Below, piece by piece: positions 9,850-19,093 of a stretch of 64,000 bases of DNA. The position numbers were made by a program, and so were the translations under genes. This stretch comes from Geminocystis sp. NIES-3708 (GTDB lineage Bacteria > Cyanobacteriota > Cyanobacteriia > Cyanobacteriales > Cyanobacteriaceae). The notes under the pieces were generated by a model that ran no database searches, was not told where the DNA came from, and saw only the letters and a program-made list of their open reading frames with translations. The first letter of the stretch is position 1, and each line of letters begins with the position of its first letter. The stretch is from positions 372,001 to 436,000 of the forward strand of contig NZ_AP014815.1 of assembly GCF_001548095.1 (NCBI RefSeq), in the 5' to 3' direction.

Positions 9850-10587
9850 TTATTCTTCAATTTCTTCAGAAGAAGTATTAGTCGTTTCAGCGAAATAGCT
9901 ATAGTAAAGATAACCAGCTAAAACTGCACCTAAAATGGGTGCTAACCAAAATAACCATAATTGCCCGATAATTTCAATATTACCTGCAAATAAAGCCACT
10001 CCAGTACTTCTTGCTGGATTAACAGAGGTATTTGTAACAGGAATACTGATTAGGTGAATTAAAGTCAAACCTAAACCGATAGGAATGGGTGCAAAACCAG
10101 CAGGTGCACGTCTATCGGTTGAGCCTAAAATGATAATGAGAAAGATAAAAGTTAAGACGACTTCGGTTACAAATGCAGAAATAAGAGAATAACCACCGGG
10201 GGAGTGAGTGCCATAACCGTTAGTCGCTAGAGGATTACTTCCTGTTAAAGCAAAACCTTCTGCACCATTGGCAATGATTAAAATGATTATAGCCGCTATA
10301 ATTGCTCCTACCACTTGAGCGATAATATAAGGTAATAATTCAGAAGAGGGAAAACGCTTACCAGCCCATAAACCAAAAGATACCGCAGGGTTAAAATGAC
10401 CACCCGAAATATGTCCTACTGCGTAAGCTCCAGTTAATACAGTTAAACCAAAAGCGAGAGAAACGCCTACAAAAGCGATACCGAGAGGATTACCATCACC
10501 TCCGAAATTAGCGGCTAAAACAGCACTACCACAACCGCCTAATACTAACCAAAAAGTACCAATTAACTCAGCTACGTATTTTTTCAT
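9850..10587 (-). CDS. aqpZ: Aquaporin Z, water channel
   Basis: The 245-residue inner-membrane protein has six membrane helices and two NPA half-helices: NPA at 66-68 ([10 protein letters not shown]) and at 190-192 followed by Arg193 (NPARSTG). Position 181-190 and the short loops fit the water-selective AqpZ group rather than glycerol facilitators. AqpZ moves water in osmotic responses. It is convergent with groEL and stands alone. The C-terminal tail is acidic (SSEEIEE). Confidence 0.93.
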   Translation of the reverse strand: MKKYVAELIGTFWLVLGGCGSAVLAANFGGDGNPLGIAFVGVSLAFGLTVLTGAYAVGHISGGHFNPAVSFGLWAGKRFPSSELLPYIIAQVVGAIIAAIIILIIANGAEGFALTGSNPLATNGYGTHSPGGYSLISAFVTEVVLTFIFLIIILGSTDRRAPAGFAPIPIGLGLTLIHLISIPVTNTSVNPARSTGVALFAGNIEIIGQLWLFWLAPILGAVLAGYLYYSYFAETTNTSSEEIEE

Positions 10588-10762
10588 TATTGTATGTAAA
10601 TTTTGTGAAGTTATAGTTAAAATTACTTAGAATTATACTTATTAACTTTATAAAATTGACAATAAGTTTTGTAAAATTTTGGCTCTTAATTAATCCATTT
10701 TCGCCTCTTTCACCCTGATTAATCGACTGAAATTGCCATTGCCCATTGTCTATTCACCGAGT

Positions 10763-11452
10763 TTAATTCACTTTAGTATCAAGAGCTTTTTGAGCAATTT
10801 TGGTGACGTAAATTGTTACTGTTATGGTTGCAATTAAACCAATAATATTTAAGATTAAAGGCAAAATATCAGTATCTTTGCCAGTTGTTTCAAGTGCTGT
10901 TTTCGGTATAGAACCTATATAAACATACATGAGCGTACCGGGTAACATTCCTATCCATGAAGCAAAAAAATAATCTCTCAAAGAAACTTTTGTTACTCCA
11001 AAAGCATAATTTAAAAATATGAAAGGAAAAAGAGGAGAAAGACGAGTTAAACCAACGATTTTCCATCCTTGTTGTGCAACGGCAGCATCTATGGCTTTAA
11101 ATTTCGGTTGAGTATCAATTTGTTTTTCTACCCAAGTGCGCAATAGATAACGCCCGATTAAAAATGAAAGAGTTGCACCAGCTACAGAGGCTATTGATAC
11201 GAGAATTGAGCCTTGCACGACTCCAAAAATTAATCCTCCCCCTAGGGTTAATGCTGAGCCCGGTATTAAAAATATAGTAGCAAAAATATAAATAATTATA
11301 AAAGCAATGGCACTCCAAGCCCCAAAACTAGCAATCCAATCATTAACGTTATCCCATCCTTGGTTGAAATACTGAAATAATCCTAGTTTATCAATCATTA
11401 TTATCACTAATACTACTCCTATGATAGTTAACCAAAATTTGTTTTTCTTCAT
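10763..11452 (-). CDS. TVP38/TMEM64 (DedA-like) family membrane protein
   Basis: The 229-residue protein has five to six hydrophobic segments and the family core: PGSALTLGGGLIFG, then RLSPLFPFIFLNYAFG and ASWIGMLPGTLMYVYIGS. These match the SNARE-associated/TVP38 domain of the DedA superfamily, for which lipid scrambling or transport roles have been proposed. The exact substrate is unknown. It is monocistronic and divergent from yidD. Confidence 0.85.
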   Translation of the reverse strand: MKKNKFWLTIIGVVLVIIMIDKLGLFQYFNQGWDNVNDWIASFGAWSAIAFIIIYIFATIFLIPGSALTLGGGLIFGVVQGSILVSIASVAGATLSFLIGRYLLRTWVEKQIDTQPKFKAIDAAVAQQGWKIVGLTRLSPLFPFIFLNYAFGVTKVSLRDYFFASWIGMLPGTLMYVYIGSIPKTALETTGKDTDILPLILNIIGLIATITVTIYVTKIAQKALDTKVN

Positions 11453-11606
11453 TGTAATGACAACTTTTGACGTTAGTTTGATAAAAGGTTAGATGACCGT
11501 TGATTTTCTTCTTTAGAATAATAAATAAAACTGTTAAGATAATGAAAATAGAATGAGAGATTATAGAGAAAATTTATAAATGTTGAATATTATCACTTAT
11601 TAATGA

Positions 11607-11873
11607 ATGATTAAAAAGTTACTTCTATTTCTCATTACTCTTTATCGTGTTTTGATTTCTCCTTTATTCCTTCCCAGTTGTCGATTTCAACCTACTTGTT
11701 CACAATATGCTCTAACAGCGATTGAGCATTATGGTACAATCAAAGGGAGTTATTTAGCAATAAAAAGAATTTGTCGCTGTCATCCTTTCAATGTCGGTGG
11801 TTACGATCCTGTACCTTCTTTGTCAGATAGATTTATTTCTAATTCTGAGGAGATAATTGACAATAAAAAATAA
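11607..11873 (+). CDS. yidD: Membrane protein insertion efficiency factor YidD
   Basis: An 88-residue protein with a hydrophobic N-terminus and the conserved Cys/Pro-rich core: [18 protein letters not shown], then [17 protein letters not shown]. YidD assists YidC in inserting inner-membrane proteins. Of two overlapping ATGs, 11603 runs into a stop after three codons, so 11607 is the start. The usual rpmH-rnpA-yidD-yidC neighbours are absent here. Confidence 0.95.
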   Translation: MIKKLLLFLITLYRVLISPLFLPSCRFQPTCSQYALTAIEHYGTIKGSYLAIKRICRCHPFNVGGYDPVPSLSDRFISNSEEIIDNKK

Positions 11874-12021
11874 TTAGCTTAACTTATTATTAGTATTAAA
11901 TATTTTTAATTTAACTGAATTATTATATTGCGATCCTTATCCTATGATATTTATATAGACTATTACCTATGTTTTTTACATATGTCATAGTATAAAATCT
12001 ATTTTAAAATTATTAAAAATA

Positions 12022-12354
12022 ATGGTGTTAGAAGCATTTGTTTTAGTGACTATTCTCTTAGGATTTTTTGGCATCATCTTTAAAGAAAATTTGATGATGA
12101 AAACCATATCTATGGATATTATGAGTACTGGAGTTATTGCTTATTATGTTCTAATAGCATCAAGAGAAGGATTATTTACCCCTATTCTGACGGAAGAACA
12201 AGTTAGTTATGCCGATCCTGTACCACAAGCAGTAATTTTGACCGCTATTGTGATTGGTTTTTCCACTCAAGCCTTAATGTTAGTCGCAGTGATGAAATTA
12301 GCTAAAAATAATCCAACTTTAGAAACGAAAGAAATCGAAAAAAATAATAGTTAA
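12022..12354 (+). CDS. MrpC/MnhC-like (NuoK/NdhE-related) antiporter subunit
   Basis: The 110-residue protein has three predicted membrane helices and the motif DPVPQAVILTAIVIGFSTQAL, a hallmark of MrpC, the antiporter relative of NuoK/NdhE. Its stop overlaps the next gene's start by one base, so the two are translationally linked. MrpC works in multi-subunit cation/proton antiporters. The other Mrp subunits are not encoded here. Confidence 0.85.
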   Translation: MVLEAFVLVTILLGFFGIIFKENLMMKTISMDIMSTGVIAYYVLIASREGLFTPILTEEQVSYADPVPQAVILTAIVIGFSTQALMLVAVMKLAKNNPTLETKEIEKNNS

Positions 12355-13805
12355 TGATTAATTTGACCATAGTTTGGATTACTTTACCTTTATTATTAGG
12401 TTTTACTATTTATCTAATACCTAAGTTAGATAAATATTTGACATTATTAGGAACATTAATTTCTGTTATTTACAGTTTAAAAATACTTTTAAATAAAGAA
12501 TCTTTCCAATTTCAATTATTAGATAATTTTGGGGTAACTTTTAGGGTTGATACTTTAAATGGTTATTTTATTTTAACCAATGCCATTGTCACAATAGCCG
12601 TAATAATTTATTGTTGGCAAAGACAGAAAATAGCCTTTTTCTATGCACAACTTATTTTGTTACATGGTAGTCTTAATTCTGCTTTTATTACCACAGATTT
12701 TATTAGTTTATATGTTGCCTTAGAAGTTATCGGCATGGTAGCTTTTATTTTAATTGCTTATCCTCGTACAGATAAATCTATTTGGGTAGCATTTCGTTAT
12801 TTATTTGTTAGTAGTGTTGTTTTATTATTTTATTTAGTCGGCACAATTTTAGTTTATAAAGCTAATCATTCTTTTAGTTTTGAAGGTTTAAAAAACTCTC
12901 CACCCGAAGCACTCGTCTTAATTTTTTTAGGCTTATTTGTCAAAGGAGGAATTTTTCTATCGGGATTATGGCTTCCTCTCACTCACTCAGAAGCAGAAAC
13001 TCCAGTATCAGCATTACTCTCAGGCATTGTCGTTAAAGCTAGTATTTTACCTTTAATTAGATGTGCGGCAATTAGTGAAGATATGGATTTTATCGTTAGG
13101 GTTTTTGCGGTAGCCACAGCCATCTTAGGAGTTTTTTATGCTTTGTTTGAAAAAGACATTAAGCGAATGTTAGCATTTTCAAGCATTTCTCAAATGGGTT
13201 TTATTTTAGCTTCTCCTTCTGTTGGAGGATTTTATGCTTTAACTCATGGATTATCAAAATGTACTTTATTTTTGTGTGCTGGTAATTTACCCACTCGAAA
13301 TTTATCGACTTTAAAAAATCAACCTATAAATACTAATCTTTGGATTCCTTTATCTTTAGCCTCTTTATCAGCAATAGGATTTCCTTTTTTCTCCAGTTTT
13401 GAAGCAAAAGCATTAACCTTAGAAAATCTTTTACCTTGGCAAGTGATTCCCATGAATATTATTGCTGTAGGCACGGCAATTTATTTCATTCAATTAATTT
13501 TATTACCTCATGAAACCAAAAAAGAACAAAATACTAATTCTTATTTACAATTAGCTGTAACTATCTTAATTATAGGAATTATTACAGCCAATATCATCTA
13601 TTATTCTGCCTATAGTTTAATTAATATTCTTAAAGCCTTAATAACTTTCAGTATTGGTTGTTTATGCTATGCCTTTATTTTTAAAAAATTAGTAATAAAA
13701 ATACCTCGTATTTGGGAAGAATTTGATCATCTAGTCGGTTTCATGACTTTAATTTGCATTTTATTATACGGAATTATTTTTCTGATTAATCCTTCTTTAT
13801 TTTAA
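12354..13805 (+). CDS. MrpD/NuoM-like proton-translocating membrane subunit
   Basis: The 483-residue protein has about 14 hydrophobic segments and the proton_antipo_M core: the Glu-bearing helix YVALEVIGMVAF, WLPLTHSEAETPVSALLSG, and KRMLAFSSISQMGF with a following His. It is coupled to the MrpC-like gene upstream by a one-base overlap. In cyanobacteria such proteins have been named NdhD5/NdhD6 or MrpD/MnhD and are thought to serve sodium or pH homeostasis rather than NDH-1. The next gene is a PucC carrier, so no full mrp operon follows. Confidence 0.85.
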   Translation: MINLTIVWITLPLLLGFTIYLIPKLDKYLTLLGTLISVIYSLKILLNKESFQFQLLDNFGVTFRVDTLNGYFILTNAIVTIAVIIYCWQRQKIAFFYAQLILLHGSLNSAFITTDFISLYVALEVIGMVAFILIAYPRTDKSIWVAFRYLFVSSVVLLFYLVGTILVYKANHSFSFEGLKNSPPEALVLIFLGLFVKGGIFLSGLWLPLTHSEAETPVSALLSGIVVKASILPLIRCAAISEDMDFIVRVFAVATAILGVFYALFEKDIKRMLAFSSISQMGFILASPSVGGFYALTHGLSKCTLFLCAGNLPTRNLSTLKNQPINTNLWIPLSLASLSAIGFPFFSSFEAKALTLENLLPWQVIPMNIIAVGTAIYFIQLILLPHETKKEQNTNSYLQLAVTILIIGIITANIIYYSAYSLINILKALITFSIGCLCYAFIFKKLVIKIPRIWEEFDHLVGFMTLICILLYGIIFLINPSLF

Positions 13806-14080
13806 TAGGTAATAAGCAGTCGTGCATAGACAATGGTTTTGAGGAAATAAAAAAATCGATTTTTGATGTCCTTTTTTGTTAATCTAATAAATTTAAACCC
13901 TTGATGATAAAAAACAAAAAATTTATTCACCATAACCTAAATAAAATATTCCTGTATTTAGTCTTTGTACTAAAATTAACATTTTCTTAGTCTCCTAGTC
14001 TCTCAGTCTCTCTTAATTTTGTCTTCACCCAGATATTAAAAACCTGTTTTTTGTCCTAAATATGTAATACTATAAATCGT

Positions 14081-15535
14081 ATGACTATCAATAACAATTA
14101 TGATTCTATTCCTTCTAAGAAAATAAGTGAATCAATTCCCAAAGTAAATATTTTTACCATGCTACGCTTAGGATTATTTAACCTTGGCATCGGTTTAATT
14201 TCTGTCTTAACTTTAGCAGTATTAAATCGAGTCATGATTTCTGAGTTAGGTATTCCAGCAACTATTGCGGCTGGTACTTTAGCATTATCTCAATTAGTAG
14301 CACCTACAAGGGTATGGTTAGGGCAATTATCTGATAGTAAAAAATTATTTGGTTTACATCGTACTGGTTATGTCCGTCTTGGGGTAGTTATGGTTGGAAT
14401 TTTTATCTTTTTTGCGGTGCAATTAGTCTGGTTATTAGGAGGGGATATTGTCAATAATAATGGTTGGCAATGGAATCCTCAAACTCTTATTTTTAGCATC
14501 GGTTTAGGTGTAATTTTCATGATACAAGGTGTTGCTATGGGAGCAAGTTCAACTCCTTTTACAGCTTTATTAGTAGATATTTCCGATGAAGATAATCGCT
14601 CAAAAATCGTGGGTGTAATTTGGTCAATGTTAATGGTCGGTATCGTTATTGGTGGTATCACAGGAAACATTTTACTCAAAAATTTAGCTGTGGGAGAAGA
14701 TAATGTTATTTCTTTAGACGTGCTTAAACCCCCCATTAATTATATATTTATAGTTGTACCTCTTATAGTCGTCATTTTAACCTTAATTGCCACTTGGGGA
14801 GTAGAAAAGAAATACTCTCGTTATCGTTTACGTTCATCTTTTGTGGATAGGGAAGACGGCATCAGCTTAAAACGTGCTTTAAAAATCCTGACTTCATCCC
14901 GTCAAACTGGAATTTTCTTTTCCTTTTTGGTGATAATTACCATGAGTTTATTCATGCAGGAGGCAATTTTAGAGCCTTATGGTGGCGAAGTTTTTAATAT
15001 GTCTATCGGTGAAACGACTATGTTGAACTCTTTTTGGGGTATTGGTATTTTAATCGGTTACGGTACAACTGGATTTTTAGTTATTCCTCGCTTAGGGAAA
15101 ACGAAAACCACCAAAATCGGCTGTATTTTAGTGGCGTTATCTTTTAGCTTAATTATCCTGTCTGGTTTAACCGCAATGTCTATGATGCTTAAAATTGCCA
15201 TGGTGTTGTTCGGCATTGCCGCAGGAATTACAACTATCGGCTCAATTAGCTTAATGTTAGATTTAACTCTTGCAGAAACGGCTGGTACATTTGTAGGAGC
15301 GTGGGGATTAGCTCAAGCTATGGCTAGAGGTATTGCTATTGCCATTGGGGGATGGATTCTTGATATAGGAAGATTAATATTTAGTAATACTTGGTTAGCT
15401 TATAGTTTTGTCTTTTTTGTGGAAGCATTGTTTATTATTGGTGCGATTATACTTTTAAATAAAGTTAATGTCCAAGAATTTCAAGCCACCACTCGTCAAG
15501 TAACAGCGATGGTAATGGAAGGGGAATTAGACTAA
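14081..15535 (+). CDS. PucC/BCH1 family major facilitator transporter
   Basis: The 484-residue protein has about 12 membrane helices. The N-terminal block LRLGLFNLGIGLISVL, followed by NRVMISELGIPA and QLVAPTRVWLGQLSD, is characteristic of the PucC/LhaA (BCH1) branch of MFS proteins. In phototrophic bacteria these proteins assist light-harvesting complex assembly or handle tetrapyrroles. Cyanobacterial members have been linked to chlorophyll or pigment delivery, but the substrate is not settled. It is convergent with murJ. The upstream 275 bases hold tagtctcc-type degenerate tandem repeats near 13987-14012. Confidence 0.88.
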   Translation: MTINNNYDSIPSKKISESIPKVNIFTMLRLGLFNLGIGLISVLTLAVLNRVMISELGIPATIAAGTLALSQLVAPTRVWLGQLSDSKKLFGLHRTGYVRLGVVMVGIFIFFAVQLVWLLGGDIVNNNGWQWNPQTLIFSIGLGVIFMIQGVAMGASSTPFTALLVDISDEDNRSKIVGVIWSMLMVGIVIGGITGNILLKNLAVGEDNVISLDVLKPPINYIFIVVPLIVVILTLIATWGVEKKYSRYRLRSSFVDREDGISLKRALKILTSSRQTGIFFSFLVIITMSLFMQEAILEPYGGEVFNMSIGETTMLNSFWGIGILIGYGTTGFLVIPRLGKTKTTKIGCILVALSFSLIILSGLTAMSMMLKIAMVLFGIAAGITTIGSISLMLDLTLAETAGTFVGAWGLAQAMARGIAIAIGGWILDIGRLIFSNTWLAYSFVFFVEALFIIGAIILLNKVNVQEFQATTRQVTAMVMEGELD

Positions 15536-15578
15536 TAAATTGTCTATTATTGTAAACTGAGAAACCCTGAGTTTAATA

Positions 15579-17180
15579 TTATTTACGGTTAAATTTAGTA
15601 TTTATTTTTGTAAATAGTATTTGTAATTCAGGAAGTTTTAACTGCATAATAATTAATAGAAAAATTATCAATGAAATTAAACTAGAAATAAGTAAATTTA
15701 TTCCTTGTAAAAATAATCCTTCTTCACCCCATAAAGAAGTAAGATAATTATTAATCCAATAACAACCAAAACCAGAAGAAATTGTGGCAATGATTAACCC
15801 ACTGAAGATGAATAACCATTCTTTTAAAGGTAAACCATTTAAACGTTTATGTAAGATCCAAATGAGTGCAATCATCGAAAAAATATTAACTCCAATAGTT
15901 GCAAAAACTAACCCTTGAGTTTCAAATTTTTTAACTAATAAATAATCTAAAATAACGTTAATAAAAATATTAATTATACTAACTTTAAATGGTGTTTGTC
16001 CATCACCTAAAGCATAAAAAACTCTTACGATAACGTCTCTACCTAAATAGAAAAACATTCCCACACCATAAGCTAATAAAACTGGTGCAACGATGGCGGA
16101 ATCTGCTGATTTAAAAACTCCTCTTTCATAAATAATTTTCACAATAGGATTAGATAATGCCATAAAAATTGCTGTCAGAGGAAACATCGTTAAAGCCGTT
16201 AAAACTAATCCTTGTCTAATTCTAAGTTTCAATTCATCCCAATTGTCTGGGGCAGCTAAACGAGAGAAAACGGGTAAAAATGGCACTAAAATCATATTAG
16301 AAATAATGCCTAAAGGAGTTAAAACAATGAAATTTGCGTAACGCATCGCCGCCGCCGCATTTTCAAGATAAGAAGCAAAGTATAAGTCTGTATAAACATT
16401 AATGTGTAGCATTCCCGAAGAAAGGGTTGCTGGTGCCATTACTTTCATGACATCGTTGACTCCTTCTCTACCCCAATCGAAACGTAATTTTAAAGTACTA
16501 ATGCCTAATTTTATTTGTGTAACTTGTTGTGCTAACCACTGCCAAAGCCCACCTGCAAGAGTTGTACCTGCTAACATAAGACTACCGAATTGAATATATT
16601 CAGGGGCATTAATGCGATCGCCTAAAAACAAAAATAAACCTCCAACACCGATGACAATAGTTAAGCTAGAAAATAATGGACTAATACTTGGTAGCCAATA
16701 TTGATCTGAAGCATTTAAACTACCAAAACCAATACCGATTAATCCAGCAAAAACCGCTAAAGGTGCCATAATTTGCAGTTGTAGAATTGCCATATCTCTG
16801 ACATTAGGAGTTAATCCGGGGGCTAATAAATCAATGAATTTATCAGCATAAATAACTAAAATTACTGTAGTAACCAATAATATTGTACTAACTAAAGTTG
16901 TAATGGTTTCAATTAATGGTGCAGCATCTTCTCGATCTCTTTTGGCTAAAACACTAACTAATGAACTATGAAAAGGTCCATTAATACCACCTAACAAAAT
17001 TAATAAAAATCCCGGAATCACGTAAGCATAAGCATAAGCGTTAACTACAGCCCCAACACCAAAGGCGGCGGCAACAATTTGTTCACGCACTAAGCCAAAG
17101 ATTTTACTAATCAGAGTTGCTACGGCGACAATTCCTGCAATACCAGCTAAAGATTTTTTCGTTTTACTATTTGTACTCAC
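15579..17180 (-). CDS. murJ: Lipid II flippase MurJ
   Basis: The 533-residue polytopic protein belongs to the MVF family and flips lipid II across the inner membrane for peptidoglycan synthesis. It shows about 14 helices and the family landmarks: FGLVREQIVAAAFG near the start, LLLGGINGPFHSSLVS, and GRDVIVRVFYALGDGQTPFKVS. Length is typical. The C-terminal helices (about 450-520) are less conserved, as usual in the family. The gene is divergent from bfd. Confidence 0.94.
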   Translation of the reverse strand: MSTNSKTKKSLAGIAGIVAVATLISKIFGLVREQIVAAAFGVGAVVNAYAYAYVIPGFLLILLGGINGPFHSSLVSVLAKRDREDAAPLIETITTLVSTILLVTTVILVIYADKFIDLLAPGLTPNVRDMAILQLQIMAPLAVFAGLIGIGFGSLNASDQYWLPSISPLFSSLTIVIGVGGLFLFLGDRINAPEYIQFGSLMLAGTTLAGGLWQWLAQQVTQIKLGISTLKLRFDWGREGVNDVMKVMAPATLSSGMLHINVYTDLYFASYLENAAAAMRYANFIVLTPLGIISNMILVPFLPVFSRLAAPDNWDELKLRIRQGLVLTALTMFPLTAIFMALSNPIVKIIYERGVFKSADSAIVAPVLLAYGVGMFFYLGRDVIVRVFYALGDGQTPFKVSIINIFINVILDYLLVKKFETQGLVFATIGVNIFSMIALIWILHKRLNGLPLKEWLFIFSGLIIATISSGFGCYWINNYLTSLWGEEGLFLQGINLLISSLISLIIFLLIIMQLKLPELQILFTKINTKFNRK

Positions 17181-17318
17181 ATCTTAAGAGAAATAACTGC
17201 AATCATTTATTATCTAGCAAAAGCGAACATAAAAATTTTAAAAAAAAGTAGAATAATGACAACTTTTTGCAATAATGTTAATATGATGTAAAGTTCAATA
17301 AATTAAAATAGTTTTAGA

Positions 17319-17507
17319 ATGTACGTTTGTATTTGTAATGCTATAACTGAAAAAGATATTCATAAAGCAGTAGAACAAGGCATTTCTTCCCTAGAAAAGC
17401 TATCGGAAGTAACCTCTGTTTCTAAACATTGTGGTTGTTGTACTGATCATGCTTGTAAAATTTTGCAAGAAGCTATGAATAATCGTAATCACAATATGAT
17501 GTCTTGA
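17319..17507 (+). CDS. bfd: Bacterioferritin-associated ferredoxin (Bfd-type [2Fe-2S] protein)
   Basis: The 62-residue protein has Cys4, Cys6, Cys38 and Cys41, at the spacing of the [2Fe-2S] ligands of Bfd; extra Cys40 and Cys46 are also present. Bfd donates electrons to release iron stored in bacterioferritin. No bfr gene is adjacent. The start MYVCICNAITEKDI is standard for the family. Confidence 0.88.
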   Translation: MYVCICNAITEKDIHKAVEQGISSLEKLSEVTSVSKHCGCCTDHACKILQEAMNNRNHNMMS

Positions 17508-17558
17508 TGGCTTTAATCCATCATCCTCATAAATTTTATGTAAATTCAGAAAAACTTT

Positions 17559-18038
17559 TTAGTATTCATAGTTAACATCTTCTTGTAAGCTATCATTTTG
17601 AGCGGCACTAAAAGCAAGGCGATCGCAACGTTCATTCTCTTTATTACCAGAATGTCCTCTCACCCAAGTAAAATTAACTTGATGTTGATTAGATAGTCGT
17701 AACAATTCCTGCCAAAGATCGGGATTTTTGGCTTTTTCTCTAGGATTACGTTTCCAATTATTAATTTGCCATTTTTTAGCCCAGCCTTTCATCATGGCAT
17801 TAACAACATACTGAGAGTCAGTATATATAGTTACTTGATGGGGTTTTGTTAAGGCTTTTAATCCCATAATAACAGCTAGTATTTCCATGCGATTATTGGT
17901 AGTTTTCCTAAATCCTCCAGATAGTTCTTGACGATGATTCTGATTATCTAAAATAACAACTCCATAACCTCCAGGACCTGGATTATTGAGACATGAGCCA
18001 TCAGTATAAATTTGTACTTGTGGTAAATCGTTATTCAT
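17559..18038 (-). CDS. rnhA: Ribonuclease HI
   Basis: The 159-residue enzyme cleaves RNA in RNA-DNA hybrids. The metal-binding carboxylates are visible: Asp13 in YTDGSC, Glu52 in NRMEILAV, Asp74 in IYTDSQYV and Asp139 in ENERCDRLA, with catalytic-loop His129 in WVRGHSGNKEN. Its start overlaps the end of the 69-residue membrane-protein gene by eight bases, so the two are co-transcribed. Confidence 0.96.
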   Translation of the reverse strand: MNNDLPQVQIYTDGSCLNNPGPGGYGVVILDNQNHRQELSGGFRKTTNNRMEILAVIMGLKALTKPHQVTIYTDSQYVVNAMMKGWAKKWQINNWKRNPREKAKNPDLWQELLRLSNQHQVNFTWVRGHSGNKENERCDRLAFSAAQNDSLQEDVNYEY

Positions 18039-18240
18039 TTAATTTTTTTCCTGATGAAGACAAAATATTATTAGTTTGTTGAGTGATAAATTCATTGATT
18101 TTCTGATCATAATTAGAGGCAATCGCTAAAAAAGCTCCACCAAAAATATAGAGGGGAAGAGGGGTAAAAAAATTTTTAATCCAAAGAATAAACTGAGCTA
18201 ATAAAAATAGTAAGATAAAACTGACTAACCAAACTTTCAT
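18031..18240 (-). CDS. Small membrane protein of unknown function
   Basis: The 69-residue product has two hydrophobic stretches (about 3-22 and 28-42) and a polar C-terminus. A strong ribosome binding site (GAGGAG on the minus strand, 18246-18251) lies about five bases before the ATG, which supports expression. It overlaps rnhA by eight bases. I recognise no family; it is probably a lineage-restricted membrane protein. Confidence 0.7.
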   Translation of the reverse strand: MKVWLVSFILLFLLAQFILWIKNFFTPLPLYIFGGAFLAIASNYDQKINEFITQQTNNILSSSGKKLNE

Positions 18241-18294
18241 TTTTTACTCCTCAAACACTTAAGAAAATTAATAATTAATAATAGTCAATCTTAA

Positions 18295-18313
18295 GGGCGA
18301 ATGCCATCCGCCC
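18295..18313. repeat. Palindromic repeat GGGCGAATGCCATCCGCCC
   Basis: A 19-base near-palindrome in the gap between lexA and the small membrane protein gene. Related copies with T for C at the fourth base are at 37963-37981 and 49518-49536. No T-run follows in either direction, so it is not an evident terminator. Confidence 0.75.
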
Positions 18314-18329
18314 AAAAAATTAATCAAAA

Positions 18330-18938
18330 TTATGAATTAAACAAACGAAATACTCCTTGTAAAACTCCTTGAATTTCTACTTGATCTCGAAGAACAGAAA
18401 TTGATTCATAATTAGGATTTGAGGCTTTGAGGATAACTTTATCAGGAGTCATGGATATTCTTTTTAAGGTTACGCCTTTCCCTTCCACTTTTGCCGCTAC
18501 AATTTCCCCCTCTTTAACTTCTTCAATATCAGAAACTGATCGCATAATGACATAATCACCTTCACTAATTTTATCTTCACTCATACTATCTCCTACAACT
18601 TGTAAAGCATAACAGTTAGATTGATTGAATAAAGAGTTGAAATCAATTTTTTCTTGCTTATCATTAAAAGGTTCGATTAATCTTCCTTGGGTAATCTTTC
18701 CTAATAAAGATAAACCTTGATCATAATTTTTTAAAATCTTTAAAGTACGTGCTTGTCCTTCTGACCAATCAATATAACCTTTTGTTCGCATTTTTTCCAA
18801 ACGGCTTTGAATTGGTGCTGGCGATCGTAAATTCATAGCTTTCATCATTTCCCGAATAGAAGGAGAATGCTTATTGGTACTAATATATTGAATTAACCAA
18901 TCATATAACTGTTTTTGAGCGGGAGTTAAATTTTCCAT
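18330..18938 (-). CDS. lexA: LexA-type transcriptional regulator
   Basis: The 202-residue protein has a winged-helix DNA-binding domain (1-65, PSIREMMKAMNLRSPAPI) and an S24 peptidase domain (about 75-200). The Ser-Lys dyad is present: Ser118 in VVGDSMSEDKISEGD and Lys159 in VTLKRISM. The normally cleaved Ala84-Gly85 bond is Gln84-Gly85 (LLGKITQGRL), so self-cleavage may be weakened. A perfect cyanobacterial LexA box lies at 18997-19010 upstream, indicating autoregulation. In Synechocystis, LexA has been linked to functions other than SOS, and the altered site fits such divergence. Confidence 0.93.
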   Translation of the reverse strand: MENLTPAQKQLYDWLIQYISTNKHSPSIREMMKAMNLRSPAPIQSRLEKMRTKGYIDWSEGQARTLKILKNYDQGLSLLGKITQGRLIEPFNDKQEKIDFNSLFNQSNCYALQVVGDSMSEDKISEGDYVIMRSVSDIEEVKEGEIVAAKVEGKGVTLKRISMTPDKVILKASNPNYESISVLRDQVEIQGVLQGVFRLFNS

Positions 18939-18996
18939 AGTCTTGTCATTAATTTAAGAAATAAAGAATCAATGTTCATAACTACTAATTTAACTT

Positions 18997-19010
18997 AGAA
19001 CACTCGTACT
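18997..19010 (-). promoter_or_regulatory. LexA box upstream of lexA
   Basis: On the minus strand the sequence is AGTACGAGTGTTCT, which fits every position of the cyanobacterial LexA consensus RGTACNNNDGTWCB. It lies 58 bases before the lexA start codon, a position suited to autorepression. Confidence 0.85.
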
Positions 19011-19093
19011 AAACAACTATTTTGATAAAATTGTTAACATTAGATTGAGCTTATAGTTCAAAAGCAATGACAAAAGATCAGATTTAAGTCTAG

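Noticed and set aside
17505-17523. Terminator between bfd and rnhA (TGATGG-CTTTAAT-CCATCA)
   Set aside because: The six-pair stem is weak and no T-run follows.
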